The notes under the pieces are model-generated. The model saw only the letters and a list, made by a program, of their open reading frames with translations. It was not told the DNA's origin and ran no database searches. From positions 1 to 51,043 of the forward strand of contig JAGWUF010000014.1 of assembly GCA_028868545.1 (NCBI GenBank): a DNA stretch of 51,043 nucleotides, read 5' to 3'. The DNA is from Lysobacteraceae bacterium. GTDB taxonomy: Bacteria; Pseudomonadota; Gammaproteobacteria; Xanthomonadales; Xanthomonadaceae. Positions 15,829-32,987 of this stretch are shown here, piece after piece (position 1 is the first letter of the stretch; the number at the start of each line of letters is the position of its first letter). The position numbers and the translations under genes were made by a program.

Positions 15829-16497
15829 TCAGTGCCCACCGCAGTCATTGTCCAGCCGCGCATTGATGCCGCGCTCTTCGATGCGCAAGCTGTCGCGCTC
15901 TTTTTCCTGGGCGTTGAAGAAGCGGGTGCGGATGGCGTCGCGACGGTCGCGCAGGCGGGCACAGGCATCCGCCGGCGGCAACATCACGCAATCGTCGTGG
16001 ATCCAGGTGCCGCCACCGGTGGCCACCGGCCAGTTCATGTCACGCGGCGGCGGGTGCAGCACCGCATCGGGTCGGCCGATGTTGTCGCCCAGCGCCGACT
16101 TCGGTCGCACCACCGGATAGCCCAGCGTCCACAACGGCACCCAGCGCGGATTGCCGCGGTTGTCGTCGCTGGTGTAGCGCTTGCCGTCGGGCGTGGTGCA
16201 TTCGTACATCGGTCGCGGCGGGATCAGATACACGGGGGCCTGCTGCACCGCGGGTGCCGGGTGGGCCGTTGCGGGTGGTGCCGGGGGCATGGGCCGGGCC
16301 GGGGCATCCTGTGGGCGCTGCATCGCGCGCACTTGCTGGTTCTGCCCCTGCGGGCAGGGGGCGTCACCCACGCTGACCTTGCCGCCGGCATCGGTGCAGC
16401 GGTACACGGTGAGCAGTGGTTTGCCTGCGGTTTGCGTTTGCGCCGCGGCAAGCGCAGGCAGGAGCAAACACGCGGCAAGGGTGAAGGCGACACGCAT
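15829..16497 (-). CDS. Exported DUF4124 protein (first of a tandem pair)
   Basis: The 222-residue protein has a signal peptide (MRVAFTLAACLLLPALAAAQ) and a DUF4124 motif, VYRCTDAGGKVSVGDAPCPQG, at about 31-51. A Pro-rich linker (APARPMPPAPPATAHP) and a second Cys/Asp unit (MYECTTPDGKRYTSDD) follow. The C-terminal helical segment is bounded by Cys (HDDCVML, DACARL, DNDCGG). Its layout repeats that of the next gene, suggesting duplication. It lies 65 bases downstream of gltD on the same strand, with a GC-rich hairpin in between, so it may or may not share the gltBD transcript. The function of the family is unknown; the paired Cys suggest disulfides in the periplasm. Confidence 0.85.
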   Translation of the reverse strand: MRVAFTLAACLLLPALAAAQTQTAGKPLLTVYRCTDAGGKVSVGDAPCPQGQNQQVRAMQRPQDAPARPMPPAPPATAHPAPAVQQAPVYLIPPRPMYECTTPDGKRYTSDDNRGNPRWVPLWTLGYPVVRPKSALGDNIGRPDAVLHPPPRDMNWPVATGGGTWIHDDCVMLPPADACARLRDRRDAIRTRFFNAQEKERDSLRIEERGINARLDNDCGGH

Positions 16498-16520
16498 GGC
16501 CCTATCTTCACCGCGAATGC

Positions 16521-16540
16521 CGGCGGGGAAAACCCCGCCG
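16521..16540 (-). terminator. Hairpin downstream of gltD
   Basis: Eight GC pairs (16521-16528 with 16533-16540, arm CGGCGGGG) enclose AAAA on the plus strand, TTTT on the transcribed minus strand. It lies in the 65 bases between gltD and the DUF4124 pair. No T-run follows the stem, so it may act as a partial terminator or an mRNA end stabiliser. Confidence 0.4.
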
Positions 16541-16562
16541 CTGGCCGAACCTGTTGCTGCGT

Positions 16563-22501
<5,939 letters not shown>

Positions 22502-22573
22502 CGTAGTGTCCGAAGTCAAAGAGTTGGGGAACACGGCGCGTCATTCATCCTGATTGACGCGGTGCACAATTCG

Positions 22574-22602
22574 ACTAAAGCACACTTGCAGCGCATCCGC
22601 AA
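22574..22602 (-). promoter_or_regulatory. Possible sigma-70 promoter of gltBD
   Basis: Read on the minus strand, TTGCGG (22602-22597) and TTTAGT (22579-22574) are separated by exactly 17 bases, each matching four of six consensus positions. It is placed about 75 bases upstream of the gltB ATG in the otherwise empty tsaC-gltB gap. No operator or riboswitch is evident. Confidence 0.35.
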
Positions 22603-22677
22603 GAGCGTGCGGGGAATTATTTTTGGTTGCGCTTGCAACTGCCAGCGTCGCCGGCAAACGCAGGCCCGGCGCGGGTT

Positions 22678-23225
22678 TCAGCGCAGCGTCACGCCGCTGC
22701 GGGCATCGCGGATGGTGCTGGGCTGGGCGCGGCCCAGCGTCTCGCCGCCGCTGACCGCATCGACGCCGACCACGATGCGCGGGTCGAGTTCCTCGCGCGT
22801 GCGCGGTGACGGCTCGCTGGCGATGTTGGCGCTGGTCGACACCAGCGCGCCGCCGAAGCCGTCGCACAGCGCGCGCACCAGCGGATGTGCGGTGACACGT
22901 ACGGCGATGCCGTCATGCGCACCGGTGATCCAGCGCGGCGCGGCCTTCGATGCCGGCACGATCCAGGTGTTCGGCCCAGGCCAGCTGGCACGCACTTCGG
23001 CCAGCTGCGATTCGGCCAGCGAGGCGGTGTCGATGAACGGCGCAAGCTGTGCCTCGGCCGATGCAATCAGGATCAACCCCTTGGCCACGTCACGCTGCTT
23101 GAGCGCCAGCAGCCGCAGCACCGCCGCTTCGTCGCGCGGATCGCAGCCCAGCCCCCACACGCCTTCGGTGGGGTAGGCAATCAGGCCGCCGTTGCGAAGC
23201 AAGTTTGCGCAGGCGGCCACGTCCA

Positions 23226-23226
<1 letters not shown>
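22678..23226 (-). CDS. tsaC: Threonylcarbamoyl-AMP synthase (Sua5/YrdC family)
   Basis: The 182-residue protein activates threonine and bicarbonate with ATP, the first step of the t6A modification at position 37 of ANN-decoding tRNAs. Family signatures are present: AYPTEGVWGLGCDP near residue 18, LKQRDVAKGLILI, WPGPNTWIVPA, and the STSANIASEPSPRT loop. The size is that of TsaC, without the extra Sua5 domain. The ATG overlaps the topA stop by one base (TGATG), so it is translationally coupled to topA. This topA-tsaC neighbourhood is usual in Xanthomonads. No clear terminator follows. Confidence 0.93.
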
Positions 23227-25808
<2,582 letters not shown>

Positions 25809-25868
25809 GGTGACGCGGGGTTCCTGAGACGGTGTGAACAGGGCGCAGCGGCGCGCCGAAGAAGCCAA

Positions 25869-25892
25869 CGCCCGGAGCAGATGCCCCGGGCG
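25869..25892 (-). terminator. Hairpin between the GYF-RDD gene and topA
   Basis: On the minus strand, CGCCCGGGGC and GCTCCGGGCG form ten pairs (one G-U) around ATCT, followed by a moderately T-rich stretch (TTGGCTTCTT). It could end transcripts arriving from the LysM-dprA-smg operon. A TATAAA at 25901-25896 just upstream would start transcription inside the stem, so the hairpin would form only in read-through RNA. Confidence 0.45.
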
Positions 25893-25895
25893 CTA

Positions 25896-25901
25896 TTTAT
25901 A
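25896..25901 (-). promoter_or_regulatory. Possible -10 element for topA
   Basis: TATAAA on the minus strand lies about 90 bases upstream of the topA ATG in a locally AT-rich spot. A perfect TTGACA lies further upstream, but the gap is 24 bases, too long for a standard sigma-70 promoter. The call is therefore tentative. Confidence 0.25.
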
Positions 25902-25949
25902 GTGGAATCACGGAAGGGGGCAGGCTGTCAAGCTCCGGCCGGTTCAGGG

Positions 25950-27119
25950 TCAGCCCCGGCAATTGGCGGGCAACCGGTCGTCTTCGATGTCCGAGGAACA
26001 TTTCCAGGTCCGGTCGGGGGTAATTTCCCACCACAACTTGTGGCCGTCCAGCTTGGCATCGTTGAAGCCGCCCAGGGTGACCTCCAACCCGCAATTGCCG
26101 CCCTCGAAGCTGCCGGCCTGTGCCCGGGCAATGTGCATCGCACCCGCCACCTGGCCGTTGTCGTCGATGCCCACGGCGGCATCGTCGGCGCAGCGCTGGT
26201 TCTGCATGTGGTACTCCAGCGCCTTGCTGCGCAGGCCGGTGGTTTCGGCCACCACCTGGCCGATGCCTGCGCGCTGCCGGTAGGTGTTGTAGGCCGGAAG
26301 CGCGATCGCCGCGAGGATGCCGATCACCACGATGCCGATCATGATCACGACCCCGGCGATGGCCACGACCGCACAGCCGCCCAGACCGCGCTGCTGGCGC
26401 TCCGGGAAGTCGGTATAGGCCCAGCGATCCACCACCAGGGTGCTGGCCACCATGTCGTGCAGGGCCTGCTTGCGTTCGGTGAGACCGGCCATTGCAAACC
26501 CGATGTACAGCGACAGGTACGAGAGGCTGGCGGCGAACCAGCGCCCCGCCGCCTGTCCCGGCTGCAGGCGCTGGCCGTGCAGGCCCACCACCTTGATGCC
26601 CACCGCGCGCTTGCCGAGGGTGGCTTGGTGACCGGAGCTTTCCGAGAGGATGTAATAGGTGCCGGCGGCAGCGTAATACAGCAGCATGAGGCCGATGTAG
26701 GCAAGGATCAGCGTTGGCGACGGGTGCTCGCTGTCCAGTGCCTCCAGGTTCATCCAGCCGCCCACTGTCGCCACCACGATCAGCACGAACACCACGAAGT
26801 AGAACGCCAGGCCCAGAATCAGCTGATCGATGAACAGTGCCGCCCAGCGCCGCCAGAACCCGGCATAAACGATTTCGACGGGCTTGCGTGGAGCGGCGGC
26901 GGCCGCGATGCCACTGCCTGCTGCGGGCACCACCGGCACCGGTGGTGGCAGCGCAAGTTCGGCGACAAACTCCCGCAGTGGTGCCCATTGCGCCATGCCT
27001 TCGCGCCAGACCAGCGTGTCTTGCTGGATCGCGCCGCTGCGCAGCAACGCCGCCAGTGCTTCGGTGGATACCGGGCCTTGTTGCTGCTGGTCGGCATCGG
27101 CGTAATGCCAGTTCGTCAT
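25950..27119 (-). CDS. GYF-RDD-pilin-like fusion membrane protein
   Basis: This 389-residue protein looks like three parts in a row. Residues 1-55 are a GYF_2 (DUF4339)-like domain (WHYADADQQQQGPVS, LVWREGMAQWAPL). After a Pro/Ala linker, residues 84-235 are an RDD membrane domain (GFWRRWAALFIDQLILG, TLGKRAVGIKVV). Residues 248-389 resemble a type IV pilin: a hydrophobic helix ending ILAAIALPAYNTYRQRA, then a globular part with four Cys. The closing WKCSSDIEDDRLPANC looks like a pilin disulfide loop. A prepilin peptidase site (GFTLIE-like) is absent, so it should not be processed or assembled as a normal pilin. A strong AAGGAG site selects ATG 27119. It lies downstream of smg. Function unknown. 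Confidence 0.85.
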   Translation of the reverse strand: MTNWHYADADQQQQGPVSTEALAALLRSGAIQQDTLVWREGMAQWAPLREFVAELALPPPVPVVPAAGSGIAAAAAPRKPVEIVYAGFWRRWAALFIDQLILGLAFYFVVFVLIVVATVGGWMNLEALDSEHPSPTLILAYIGLMLLYYAAAGTYYILSESSGHQATLGKRAVGIKVVGLHGQRLQPGQAAGRWFAASLSYLSLYIGFAMAGLTERKQALHDMVASTLVVDRWAYTDFPERQQRGLGGCAVVAIAGVVIMIGIVVIGILAAIALPAYNTYRQRAGIGQVVAETTGLRSKALEYHMQNQRCADDAAVGIDDNGQVAGAMHIARAQAGSFEGGNCGLEVTLGGFNDAKLDGHKLWWEITPDRTWKCSSDIEDDRLPANCRG

Positions 27120-27167
27120 CGTCGCTCCTTGCGGTTTCAATGCGGGGTCAGGCGGGTCGTGGCTGCT

Positions 27168-27659
27168 TCAATGCAGCGGCTCGGGGTCGTCCAGATACAT
27201 CTGGGTTTCCATCCAGGCATACGCCGCTTCCGCGCCCGGCTGGTTGAACAGCACCAGCAACACCACCCATTTCAAATCCTCCAGATCCAGCGTGTCCTGA
27301 TCGAGCGCCATCGCCCGATCCAGCACCAGTTCGCGCTGGTCGGCATCCAGCACGCCCTGCTGTTCCAGGAACAGCAGGAAGCCGCGAGCTTCGACATCGA
27401 GTTTGTCCAGCTCGCTGCCATGCAGCACCCGTACCGGCCCGCTGACGCGCGCCGGTGCCGGTGCCGGGCGCTGGCGCGCCAGTACATCCAGCCAATCGAA
27501 GGCCCGGTGGATTTCATCGGTGGAAAAGCCGGCCTCGACCAGTTCACCCATCAGGCCCCCGTCGGGTGCCCCGGGTTCACCGTCCGGAACCAGCGCGATA
27601 TCGTTGGCGAAATAGTGTTCGAACAGGTACAGCAGGACGTCCAGAATGCTTTCTTTCAT
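27168..27659 (-). CDS. smg: Smg family protein (DUF494)
   Basis: The 163-residue protein starts [17 protein letters not shown], the hallmark of the Smg/DUF494 family. Internal motifs such as [19 protein letters not shown] and [16 protein letters not shown] match family conservation. Smg is a small acidic cytoplasmic protein of unknown biochemical role that is nearly always encoded beside dprA and topA or def/fmt in Gamma- and Betaproteobacteria, as here. The gene is 49 bases downstream of dprA and 48 bases upstream of the GYF-RDD gene, in an apparent operon. Confidence 0.92.
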   Translation of the reverse strand: MKESILDVLLYLFEHYFANDIALVPDGEPGAPDGGLMGELVEAGFSTDEIHRAFDWLDVLARQRPAPAPARVSGPVRVLHGSELDKLDVEARGFLLFLEQQGVLDADQRELVLDRAMALDQDTLDLEDLKWVVLLVLFNQPGAEAAYAWMETQMYLDDPEPLH

Positions 27660-27708
27660 GCCCCCTGCCTTGCGCCCCGAGAGGTGCGGTTACCGGTGTT
27701 GCCTGGGT

Positions 27709-28854
27709 TCATCCGCCAATTCTGGAGTAGCGACCGTGGCTCGCAGCCACCTTGCCCTCCAGTTCCAGCCACAGCAGCATGGAGGACAGTTCGGCTACCG
27801 TCAATCCGGTGCGCTGGGTCAGGGTATCCATACCGGTAGGGTCGTGGCCAATGGCTTGCCACAAGCGGTGGTAGTCGGGTGAGGGAAACGTCGCGGCAGT
27901 GGCGGCGCCATCGACAGGACTGGCGGACGTTTGGGCAGCATCGGCTTCCAGCACGCCGCGCAGCGCCCGAGCCAGATCCTGGGCCAAGGGGGTGAGCGCC
28001 TCGGCCACTTCCGCCGGGGTTTCCACCAGATTGGCACCCTCCCGCAACAAGCGGTGGCAACCGCGGGCCATCGGGTTGTGGATCGAGCCGGGCAGGGCGA
28101 ACACTTCGCGCCCGCAGTCGGCGGCCAGCCGGGCGGTGATCAGGGCGCCGGATTGCAGCGCGGCCTCGATGACCACGGTGCCCAGACTCAAGCCGGCCAG
28201 AATGCGGTTGCGGCTGGGGAAATGCGTACGCAGCGGCGCAGTGCCCGGCGGGTGCTCCGAAACGACCGCCCCGCTGGCGGCAATGCGCGCCAGCAGGGCT
28301 TGATGCCGGGCCGGATAAGCCACGTCCGGCCCGGTGCCCAGTACCGCCACGGTGGCGCCGCCTGCCTCCAGGGTGGCGGCATGGGCGGCGGCATCGATGC
28401 CTGCGGCCAGCCCGCTGTCGATGCACAAGCCGGCCGCCGCCAGCCCACGGGCGAACTGGGCGGCATTGGCGCAGCCGCCGGCAGTGGCGGCACGACTGCC
28501 GACGATGGCGACGGCCGGTTGCCACAGCAGAGCCGGGTTGCCTGCCACGAACAGCATGGCCGGTGGCGTCGCGATGCGCCGCAGCAGCAGCGGATAGGCC
28601 GGATCCCCCCAGCCCAGCAGGTGGTGATCCGCGGTTTCCAGCCAGAGCAGGCTGCGGGCCAATGCCGGCGTGGCGGCGGCGCGAATCGCGCGACAGGTGG
28701 CGGCGTCGAGGCCGTGGCTGGCCCAATCCCGCGGGCCGGCGACGAGTGCGGCTTGTGCGTCACCGTGGGTATCCAGCAGGCGGCGCAAACCTGCGGCCGG
28801 CGCATCGGCATGCAGCAGGCGGAGCAGGGCTTCATGTTCGGGGCTGATGGACAT
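27709..28854 (-). CDS. dprA: DNA-processing protein DprA/Smf
   Basis: The 381-residue protein binds incoming single-stranded DNA during natural transformation and loads RecA. The central Rossmann-like DprA domain shows VGSRAAT, the GLAAGIDAAAH loop, FPSRNRILAGLS and SGALITAR, and PGSIHNPMARGCHRLLREGA near its end. A C-terminal winged helix (about residues 310-381, with LTVAELSSMLLWLELEGKV) completes the usual architecture. ATG 28854 matches the expected N-terminus; an upstream extension is only low-quality sequence. It follows the LysM gene by 76 bases with a hairpin between, and precedes smg. Its presence suggests capacity for transformation but does not prove it. Confidence 0.95.
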   Translation of the reverse strand: MSISPEHEALLRLLHADAPAAGLRRLLDTHGDAQAALVAGPRDWASHGLDAATCRAIRAAATPALARSLLWLETADHHLLGWGDPAYPLLLRRIATPPAMLFVAGNPALLWQPAVAIVGSRAATAGGCANAAQFARGLAAAGLCIDSGLAAGIDAAAHAATLEAGGATVAVLGTGPDVAYPARHQALLARIAASGAVVSEHPPGTAPLRTHFPSRNRILAGLSLGTVVIEAALQSGALITARLAADCGREVFALPGSIHNPMARGCHRLLREGANLVETPAEVAEALTPLAQDLARALRGVLEADAAQTSASPVDGAATAATFPSPDYHRLWQAIGHDPTGMDTLTQRTGLTVAELSSMLLWLELEGKVAASHGRYSRIGG

Positions 28855-28881
28855 GGGCCCAGCATCCCGCAGAGACGACAA

Positions 28882-28899
28882 CGGCGCCCTCGGGCGCCG
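28882..28899 (-). terminator. Hairpin between the LysM gene and dprA
   Basis: The arms CGGCGC (28882-28887) and GCGCCG (28894-28899) form a compact GC hairpin followed on the minus strand by TTGTCGTCTC. The T content is modest, so it may be a weak terminator that sets the ratio of LysM to dprA transcript rather than a full stop. Confidence 0.4.
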
Positions 28900-28930
28900 C
28901 TGCGTTGTTGCGTCGGAAAATCCTGAAAAC

Positions 28931-30106
28931 TCAGTAGGACGCGTCCGGATGCTTGGCTTCATAACCCAGATGCACCGGCTTCACGCTGCTCATCACCAGT
29001 GCATAGCTGATGTTGTCGAAGGTGCGGAACACCATGGCGTGGCCGGCGAATTCATCGGGCAGACGCGCACTCTTGCCGCTCAGGGGGAAGCCCGCATTGC
29101 GATCCAGCCCGCTGGCGATCTTGTCGGCCACGACCGTCCCGTGCCGCCAGAGCGAGAACACCGTGCCGTTGTCGATGCCATCACGCGCGCCGCCGGAAAT
29201 GGCGATGACGTCGCGGGTACCGCCAAACTTGTAGTGATCGGACACCGAGATCACCGAGATGTTGCCGGTATTGGCCTGCTTGGGCGGATGCGGGATGAAT
29301 TGCAGGTCGTAGGTCTGCGCTTCCACCGGGATCAGGCGATCACCGGGGCGCACGTCACGGCCTTCGGCATCCAGCAGCAGGGTGCTGACCTGGAGGCCAT
29401 TCACCTCGCCACGGGTCACGGTGCCGGTGGTCTGGGTCATCAGTTCGTAGCCCAGCAGTTCACCGCTGCTGCTGGAGGCTCCCCAGACGTTGTCGTTGAA
29501 CCCGGCCAGCCGCATGTGATCGCCGCGCGCATCCAGGTCAACGGCCCCACTGTCGGCAAGGTTGCCGGGCGTGCGGAAGCGCTTCTCGGGACGCACCACC
29601 AGATACCGCTGCCCGGCAGCGGCGCCGTCCAGCCCGCGGACATAGGCAACTTGTCCGCGGACCGCATGCAGGCGATCGTCTTCCAGACCCACCACGTAGG
29701 GCAGGTTGGTGATGTCATGCACGATGCGCAGATCCTTCAGGAACGGCTCGATGTCGGCCAGCGGCATGGCGTTGACCGGGCTGTCGGTGCGTGCACCGGG
29801 CTGTACCGCCACGCGATCCAGATAGGCCAGGCTGAGCACGTCACCCGGGTAGATCAGATGCGGGTTCTTGATCTGGGGATTGGCCTGCCAGATTTCCGGC
29901 CACAGCCACGGCTTCTTCAGGAAACGCGCGGAAATGTCCCACAGGGTGTCGCCCCGCTTGACCACGTAGCTGCTGGGGTGGTCGCTGCGCAATTCGGCGG
30001 CGGCGGCGTACGCCGCCACCGTCAGCAGCGCGGCGGCAAGCATGGTGCGCAACCCGCGTGAGCGCGGCGCATTGGAACGCATCAGGTTGGAAACCCGTTC
30101 AAGCAT
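28931..30106 (-). CDS. Exported LysM domain protein
   Basis: The 391-residue protein has an N-terminal hydrophobic export segment (residues about 20-38, LRTMLAAALLTVAAYAAAA) and then a LysM domain (about 47-95: YVVKRGDTLWDISARFL ... PHLIYPGDVLSL) that binds peptidoglycan glycans. The remaining 290 residues are strand-rich and lack recognisable catalytic motifs. Members encoded upstream of dprA in Xanthomonads have this same plan. It is divergent from def across a 154-base gap containing promoter-like elements for both directions. It probably serves as a cell-wall-bound periplasmic protein. The catalytic or structural role is unknown. Confidence 0.9.
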   Translation of the reverse strand: MLERVSNLMRSNAPRSRGLRTMLAAALLTVAAYAAAAELRSDHPSSYVVKRGDTLWDISARFLKKPWLWPEIWQANPQIKNPHLIYPGDVLSLAYLDRVAVQPGARTDSPVNAMPLADIEPFLKDLRIVHDITNLPYVVGLEDDRLHAVRGQVAYVRGLDGAAAGQRYLVVRPEKRFRTPGNLADSGAVDLDARGDHMRLAGFNDNVWGASSSSGELLGYELMTQTTGTVTRGEVNGLQVSTLLLDAEGRDVRPGDRLIPVEAQTYDLQFIPHPPKQANTGNISVISVSDHYKFGGTRDVIAISGGARDGIDNGTVFSLWRHGTVVADKIASGLDRNAGFPLSGKSARLPDEFAGHAMVFRTFDNISYALVMSSVKPVHLGYEAKHPDASY

Positions 30107-30154
30107 GGTCGCTATCTCCCCGCAGATCTTGGCAAAATCCCCTGTCGCCTACCC

Positions 30155-30185
30155 AATATAGCTCACAACCCAAGGCGTCTGGCAA
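30155..30185 (-). promoter_or_regulatory. Possible promoter for the LysM-dprA direction
   Basis: On the minus strand TTGCCA (30185-30180) matches five of six -35 bases, and TATATT (30160-30155) matches five of six -10 bases, with a 19-base spacer. It sits about 50 bases upstream of the LysM gene start. The long spacer lowers confidence. Confidence 0.4.
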
Positions 30186-30208
30186 GCGTTGGTGCAGGTC
30201 CGAGCCGG

Positions 30209-30214
30209 TACAAT
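30209..30214 (+). promoter_or_regulatory. Possible -10 element for the def operon
   Basis: TACAAT lies 46 bases upstream of the def ATG. No convincing -35 box is found 16-18 bases before it, where GCGTTG is the only candidate. Its position in the divergent gap with the LysM gene makes it plausible. Confidence 0.35.
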
Positions 30215-30260
30215 CAGTCATCTGCAGCTCTGTTCGGCTGTCAAAATCCGGATTTCCGCC

Positions 30261-30770
30261 ATGGCCCTGCTCCCGATCCTCGAATTCCCCGATCCGCGCC
30301 TGCGCACCAAGGCCGCCCCCGTCGAACCGGCGGATCTGGCCACACCGGCGTTCCAGACGCTGCTGGACGACATGTTCCAGACCATGTACGAGGCGCCTGG
30401 CATCGGCCTGGCGGCCAGCCAGGTCGACGTGCACAAGCGGTTCATGGTCATTGACGTGACCGAAGACCGCAGCCGGCCACTGGTGTTCGTCAATCCGGTC
30501 ATCAACGCCCGCGACGGCGAGCAGGTCTATCAGGAAGGCTGCCTGTCGGTGCCGGGTATCTACGCCGATGTGACCCGCAGCGACACCATCACGGTGGAGG
30601 CACTGGATCGCCACGGCCAGCCGTTTTCGCTGGAAACCGACGGTGTGCTGGCGGTGTGCGTGCAGCACGAGATGGATCATCTGGACGGCAAGCTGTTCGT
30701 CGACTACCTGAGTCCGCTCAAGCGCGAAATGGTGCGCAAGAAGCTGCTGAAGGCGAAGCGGGCCGCCTGA
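30261..30770 (+). CDS. def: Peptide deformylase
   Basis: The 169-residue metalloenzyme removes the formyl group from new proteins. All three motifs are present: GIGLAASQ at 47-54, EGCLSVPG with metal ligand C94, and QHEMDHLDG with the two His ligands near 136 and 140. Length and N-terminus ([14 protein letters not shown]) are typical. In-frame start codons further upstream add no family sequence. fmt follows after four bases, so the formylation and deformylation genes are co-transcribed, as in most bacteria. Confidence 0.97.
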   Translation: MALLPILEFPDPRLRTKAAPVEPADLATPAFQTLLDDMFQTMYEAPGIGLAASQVDVHKRFMVIDVTEDRSRPLVFVNPVINARDGEQVYQEGCLSVPGIYADVTRSDTITVEALDRHGQPFSLETDGVLAVCVQHEMDHLDGKLFVDYLSPLKREMVRKKLLKAKRAA

Positions 30771-30774
30771 GCCC

Positions 30775-31692
30775 ATGCGCATCGTCTTTGCCGGCACGCC
30801 GGAATTTGCCGTCCCCTGCCTGCGCGCCGCCGCGCTGCGCGGCGAAGTGGTGGGCGTGTACACCCAGCCGGATCGCCCCGCCGGGCGCGGGCGCGAATTG
30901 ACGCCGTCGCCGGTGAAGCTGGAGGCGGTGCAGCGCGGCATTCCGGTGTTCCAGCCGGAGAATTTCCGCTCGGCCGAAGCGAAAGCCACACTGCGCGCGC
31001 TGCGGCCGGACGTGATGGTGGTGGTGGCCTACGGCCTGATCCTGCCGCAGTCGGTGCTGGACATCCCCGAACATGGCTGCTGGAACGTGCACGCCTCGCT
31101 GCTGCCGCGCTGGCGCGGCGCGGCACCGATCCAGCGCGCGATCGAGGCCGGCGACACCCAAACGGGCGTGTGCCTGATGCAGATGGAAAAGGGGTTGGAT
31201 ACCGGCCCGGTGCTGTTGTCGCAGGCGATCGACATCGGCCCCGAGGACACCGGCGGCCAACTGCACGACCGCCTGGCCGAGCTGGGCGCACGCGTGCTGG
31301 CCGACGCGCTGGGCCTGCTGCGCGCCACCATCGTGCTGCCGCCGCAGCCGCAGCCGGCCGAGGGCGTGACCTACGCGCACAAGCTGGACAAGGCCGAGGC
31401 CAAACTCGACTGGGCGCAGTCGGCGCAAACGCTGGCCAACAAGGTGCGCGCGTTCAACCCGTGGCCGGTGGCGGAAGCACAATTGCTGGGCGAGCGCGTG
31501 CGTATTTACGCTGCGCGCGCACTGGACGAAACCCACGCCACCACACCCGGCAGCGTGCTGCGCGCCGGGCGCGAGGGCATCGACATCGCCTGCGGTGCCG
31601 GCGTGCTGCGCCTGCAAACCCTGCAGCGCGACGGCGGCAAGCCGATCGGCGCGCAGGATTACCGCAACGCCCGCCGCGACGTGTTCGCGTGA
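30775..31692 (+). CDS. fmt: Methionyl-tRNA formyltransferase
   Basis: The 305-residue enzyme formylates initiator Met-tRNA using 10-formyl-tetrahydrofolate. The N-terminal domain shows [12 protein letters not shown], the active-site region [21 protein letters not shown] (Asn and His of the catalytic centre) and [22 protein letters not shown]. The C-terminal domain (from about 205) binds tRNA. It lies four bases after def, and its last four bases overlap the GTG start of rsmB (GTGA), so the three genes form a tight operon. Confidence 0.97.
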   Translation: MRIVFAGTPEFAVPCLRAAALRGEVVGVYTQPDRPAGRGRELTPSPVKLEAVQRGIPVFQPENFRSAEAKATLRALRPDVMVVVAYGLILPQSVLDIPEHGCWNVHASLLPRWRGAAPIQRAIEAGDTQTGVCLMQMEKGLDTGPVLLSQAIDIGPEDTGGQLHDRLAELGARVLADALGLLRATIVLPPQPQPAEGVTYAHKLDKAEAKLDWAQSAQTLANKVRAFNPWPVAEAQLLGERVRIYAARALDETHATTPGSVLRAGREGIDIACGAGVLRLQTLQRDGGKPIGAQDYRNARRDVFA

Positions 31693-32972
31693 GCGATGGC
31701 GTCGCCACCCGCGTCGCTGCGGCGCACGCACTCGATGATGTGCTGCATCGCGGGCGTTCACTGAAGGCGGCGCTGGGCGCGACGCTTCCGCAGCTCGACG
31801 ACCCGCGCGATCGTGCGCTGGTGGAGGCCATCGTGCTGGCCGCGCTGCGCCAGCGCGTCCGCTTCAACACCACGCTGGATGGCTGGATGCCGCGCCCGCT
31901 GGGCCAGCGCGATGGTGACTTGCGTGCATTGCTGCTGGCCGGGCTGGCGCAATTGGACATGGGCCTGCCCGCGCACGCCGCGCTGGCGGCTACGGTGGAG
32001 GCCGCGCGCGCGCTCAAGCGCACGCATCAGGCCGGCATGGTCAACGCCCTGCTGCGGCGCGCGCAGCGCGAAGGCGTGCCCGCCGCCGAGGCCCGCAGCG
32101 CGTGGCCGGGCTGGTTGGCGCGGCAGGTCGAAATCGATTGGCCCGTCCAGGCCGCAGACATTTTTGCCGCCAGCGCACAGCCGGCACCGCTGTGGCTGCG
32201 GGTGAACCGGCGCTGGATCGGCCGCGACGACTATCTGGCCCTGCTGCGCGAGGCCGGCATCGATGCCACCGCAGACGCCACGCTGGCCGATGCGCTGCGG
32301 CTGGACACCGCGCTGCCGGTGCAGCAACTGCCCGGTTTCGATGCCGGGCTGGTGTCGGTGCAGGACGGTGCGGCGCAGGCGGTGGCCGATGCGCTGGCGC
32401 CTGCCGCAGGCGCTCGCATCCTCGACGCCTGCGCCGCCCCCGGCGGCAAGGCCGCGCAGCTGGCCGAGCGCGACGATACGCTGCGCATCACCGCACTCGA
32501 CGTGGACGCCCGCCGCGTGCGCCGCATGCAGGACACCTTCACCCGTCTCCGGCTGGAAATCGACACTCGCTGCGCCGACGCTGCCAACCCCGACAGTTGG
32601 TGGGACGACACGTCGTTCGACGCCATCCTGATCGACGCCCCGTGCAGCGCCACCGGCATCGTGCGCCGCCAGCCCGACGTGCTGCTGCATCGACGCGAAG
32701 CCGACATCACCGCGCTGTGTGGCACCCAGGCCCACCTGCTGGATGCGCTGTGGCCGCTGCTGGCCCCCGGCGGCACCTTGGTCTACGCCACCTGCTCGAT
32801 CCTGCGCGCAGAAAATGCAGCGCAGGTCGAGGCCTTCCTCGCCCGCACGCCGGATGCCATTCTGAAGCCGCTGGACGCCCGCTTCGGGCATGACACCGGC
32901 AGCGGCCACCAGCGTCTGCCGGGCGAAGCGGGACGGGACGGGTTCTTCTGCGCCCGCCTGAAAAAACCCTAA
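31689..32972 (+). CDS. rsmB: 16S rRNA m5C967 methyltransferase
   Basis: The 427-residue protein has an N-terminal NusB-like RNA-binding domain (about 1-135; [22 protein letters not shown]) and an S-adenosylmethionine-dependent Rossmann domain. It has motif [31 protein letters not shown] with one conserved Cys, and YATCSI with the catalytic Cys. Translation most likely starts at GTG 31689, which overlaps the fmt stop by four bases. The 15-base gap to the next gene suggests that the glycosyltransferase behind it shares the transcript. Confidence 0.95.
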   Translation: MSDGVATRVAAAHALDDVLHRGRSLKAALGATLPQLDDPRDRALVEAIVLAALRQRVRFNTTLDGWMPRPLGQRDGDLRALLLAGLAQLDMGLPAHAALAATVEAARALKRTHQAGMVNALLRRAQREGVPAAEARSAWPGWLARQVEIDWPVQAADIFAASAQPAPLWLRVNRRWIGRDDYLALLREAGIDATADATLADALRLDTALPVQQLPGFDAGLVSVQDGAAQAVADALAPAAGARILDACAAPGGKAAQLAERDDTLRITALDVDARRVRRMQDTFTRLRLEIDTRCADAANPDSWWDDTSFDAILIDAPCSATGIVRRQPDVLLHRREADITALCGTQAHLLDALWPLLAPGGTLVYATCSILRAENAAQVEAFLARTPDAILKPLDARFGHDTGSGHQRLPGEAGRDGFFCARLKKP

Positions 32973-32987
32973 CGCCCCCTGCCCACA

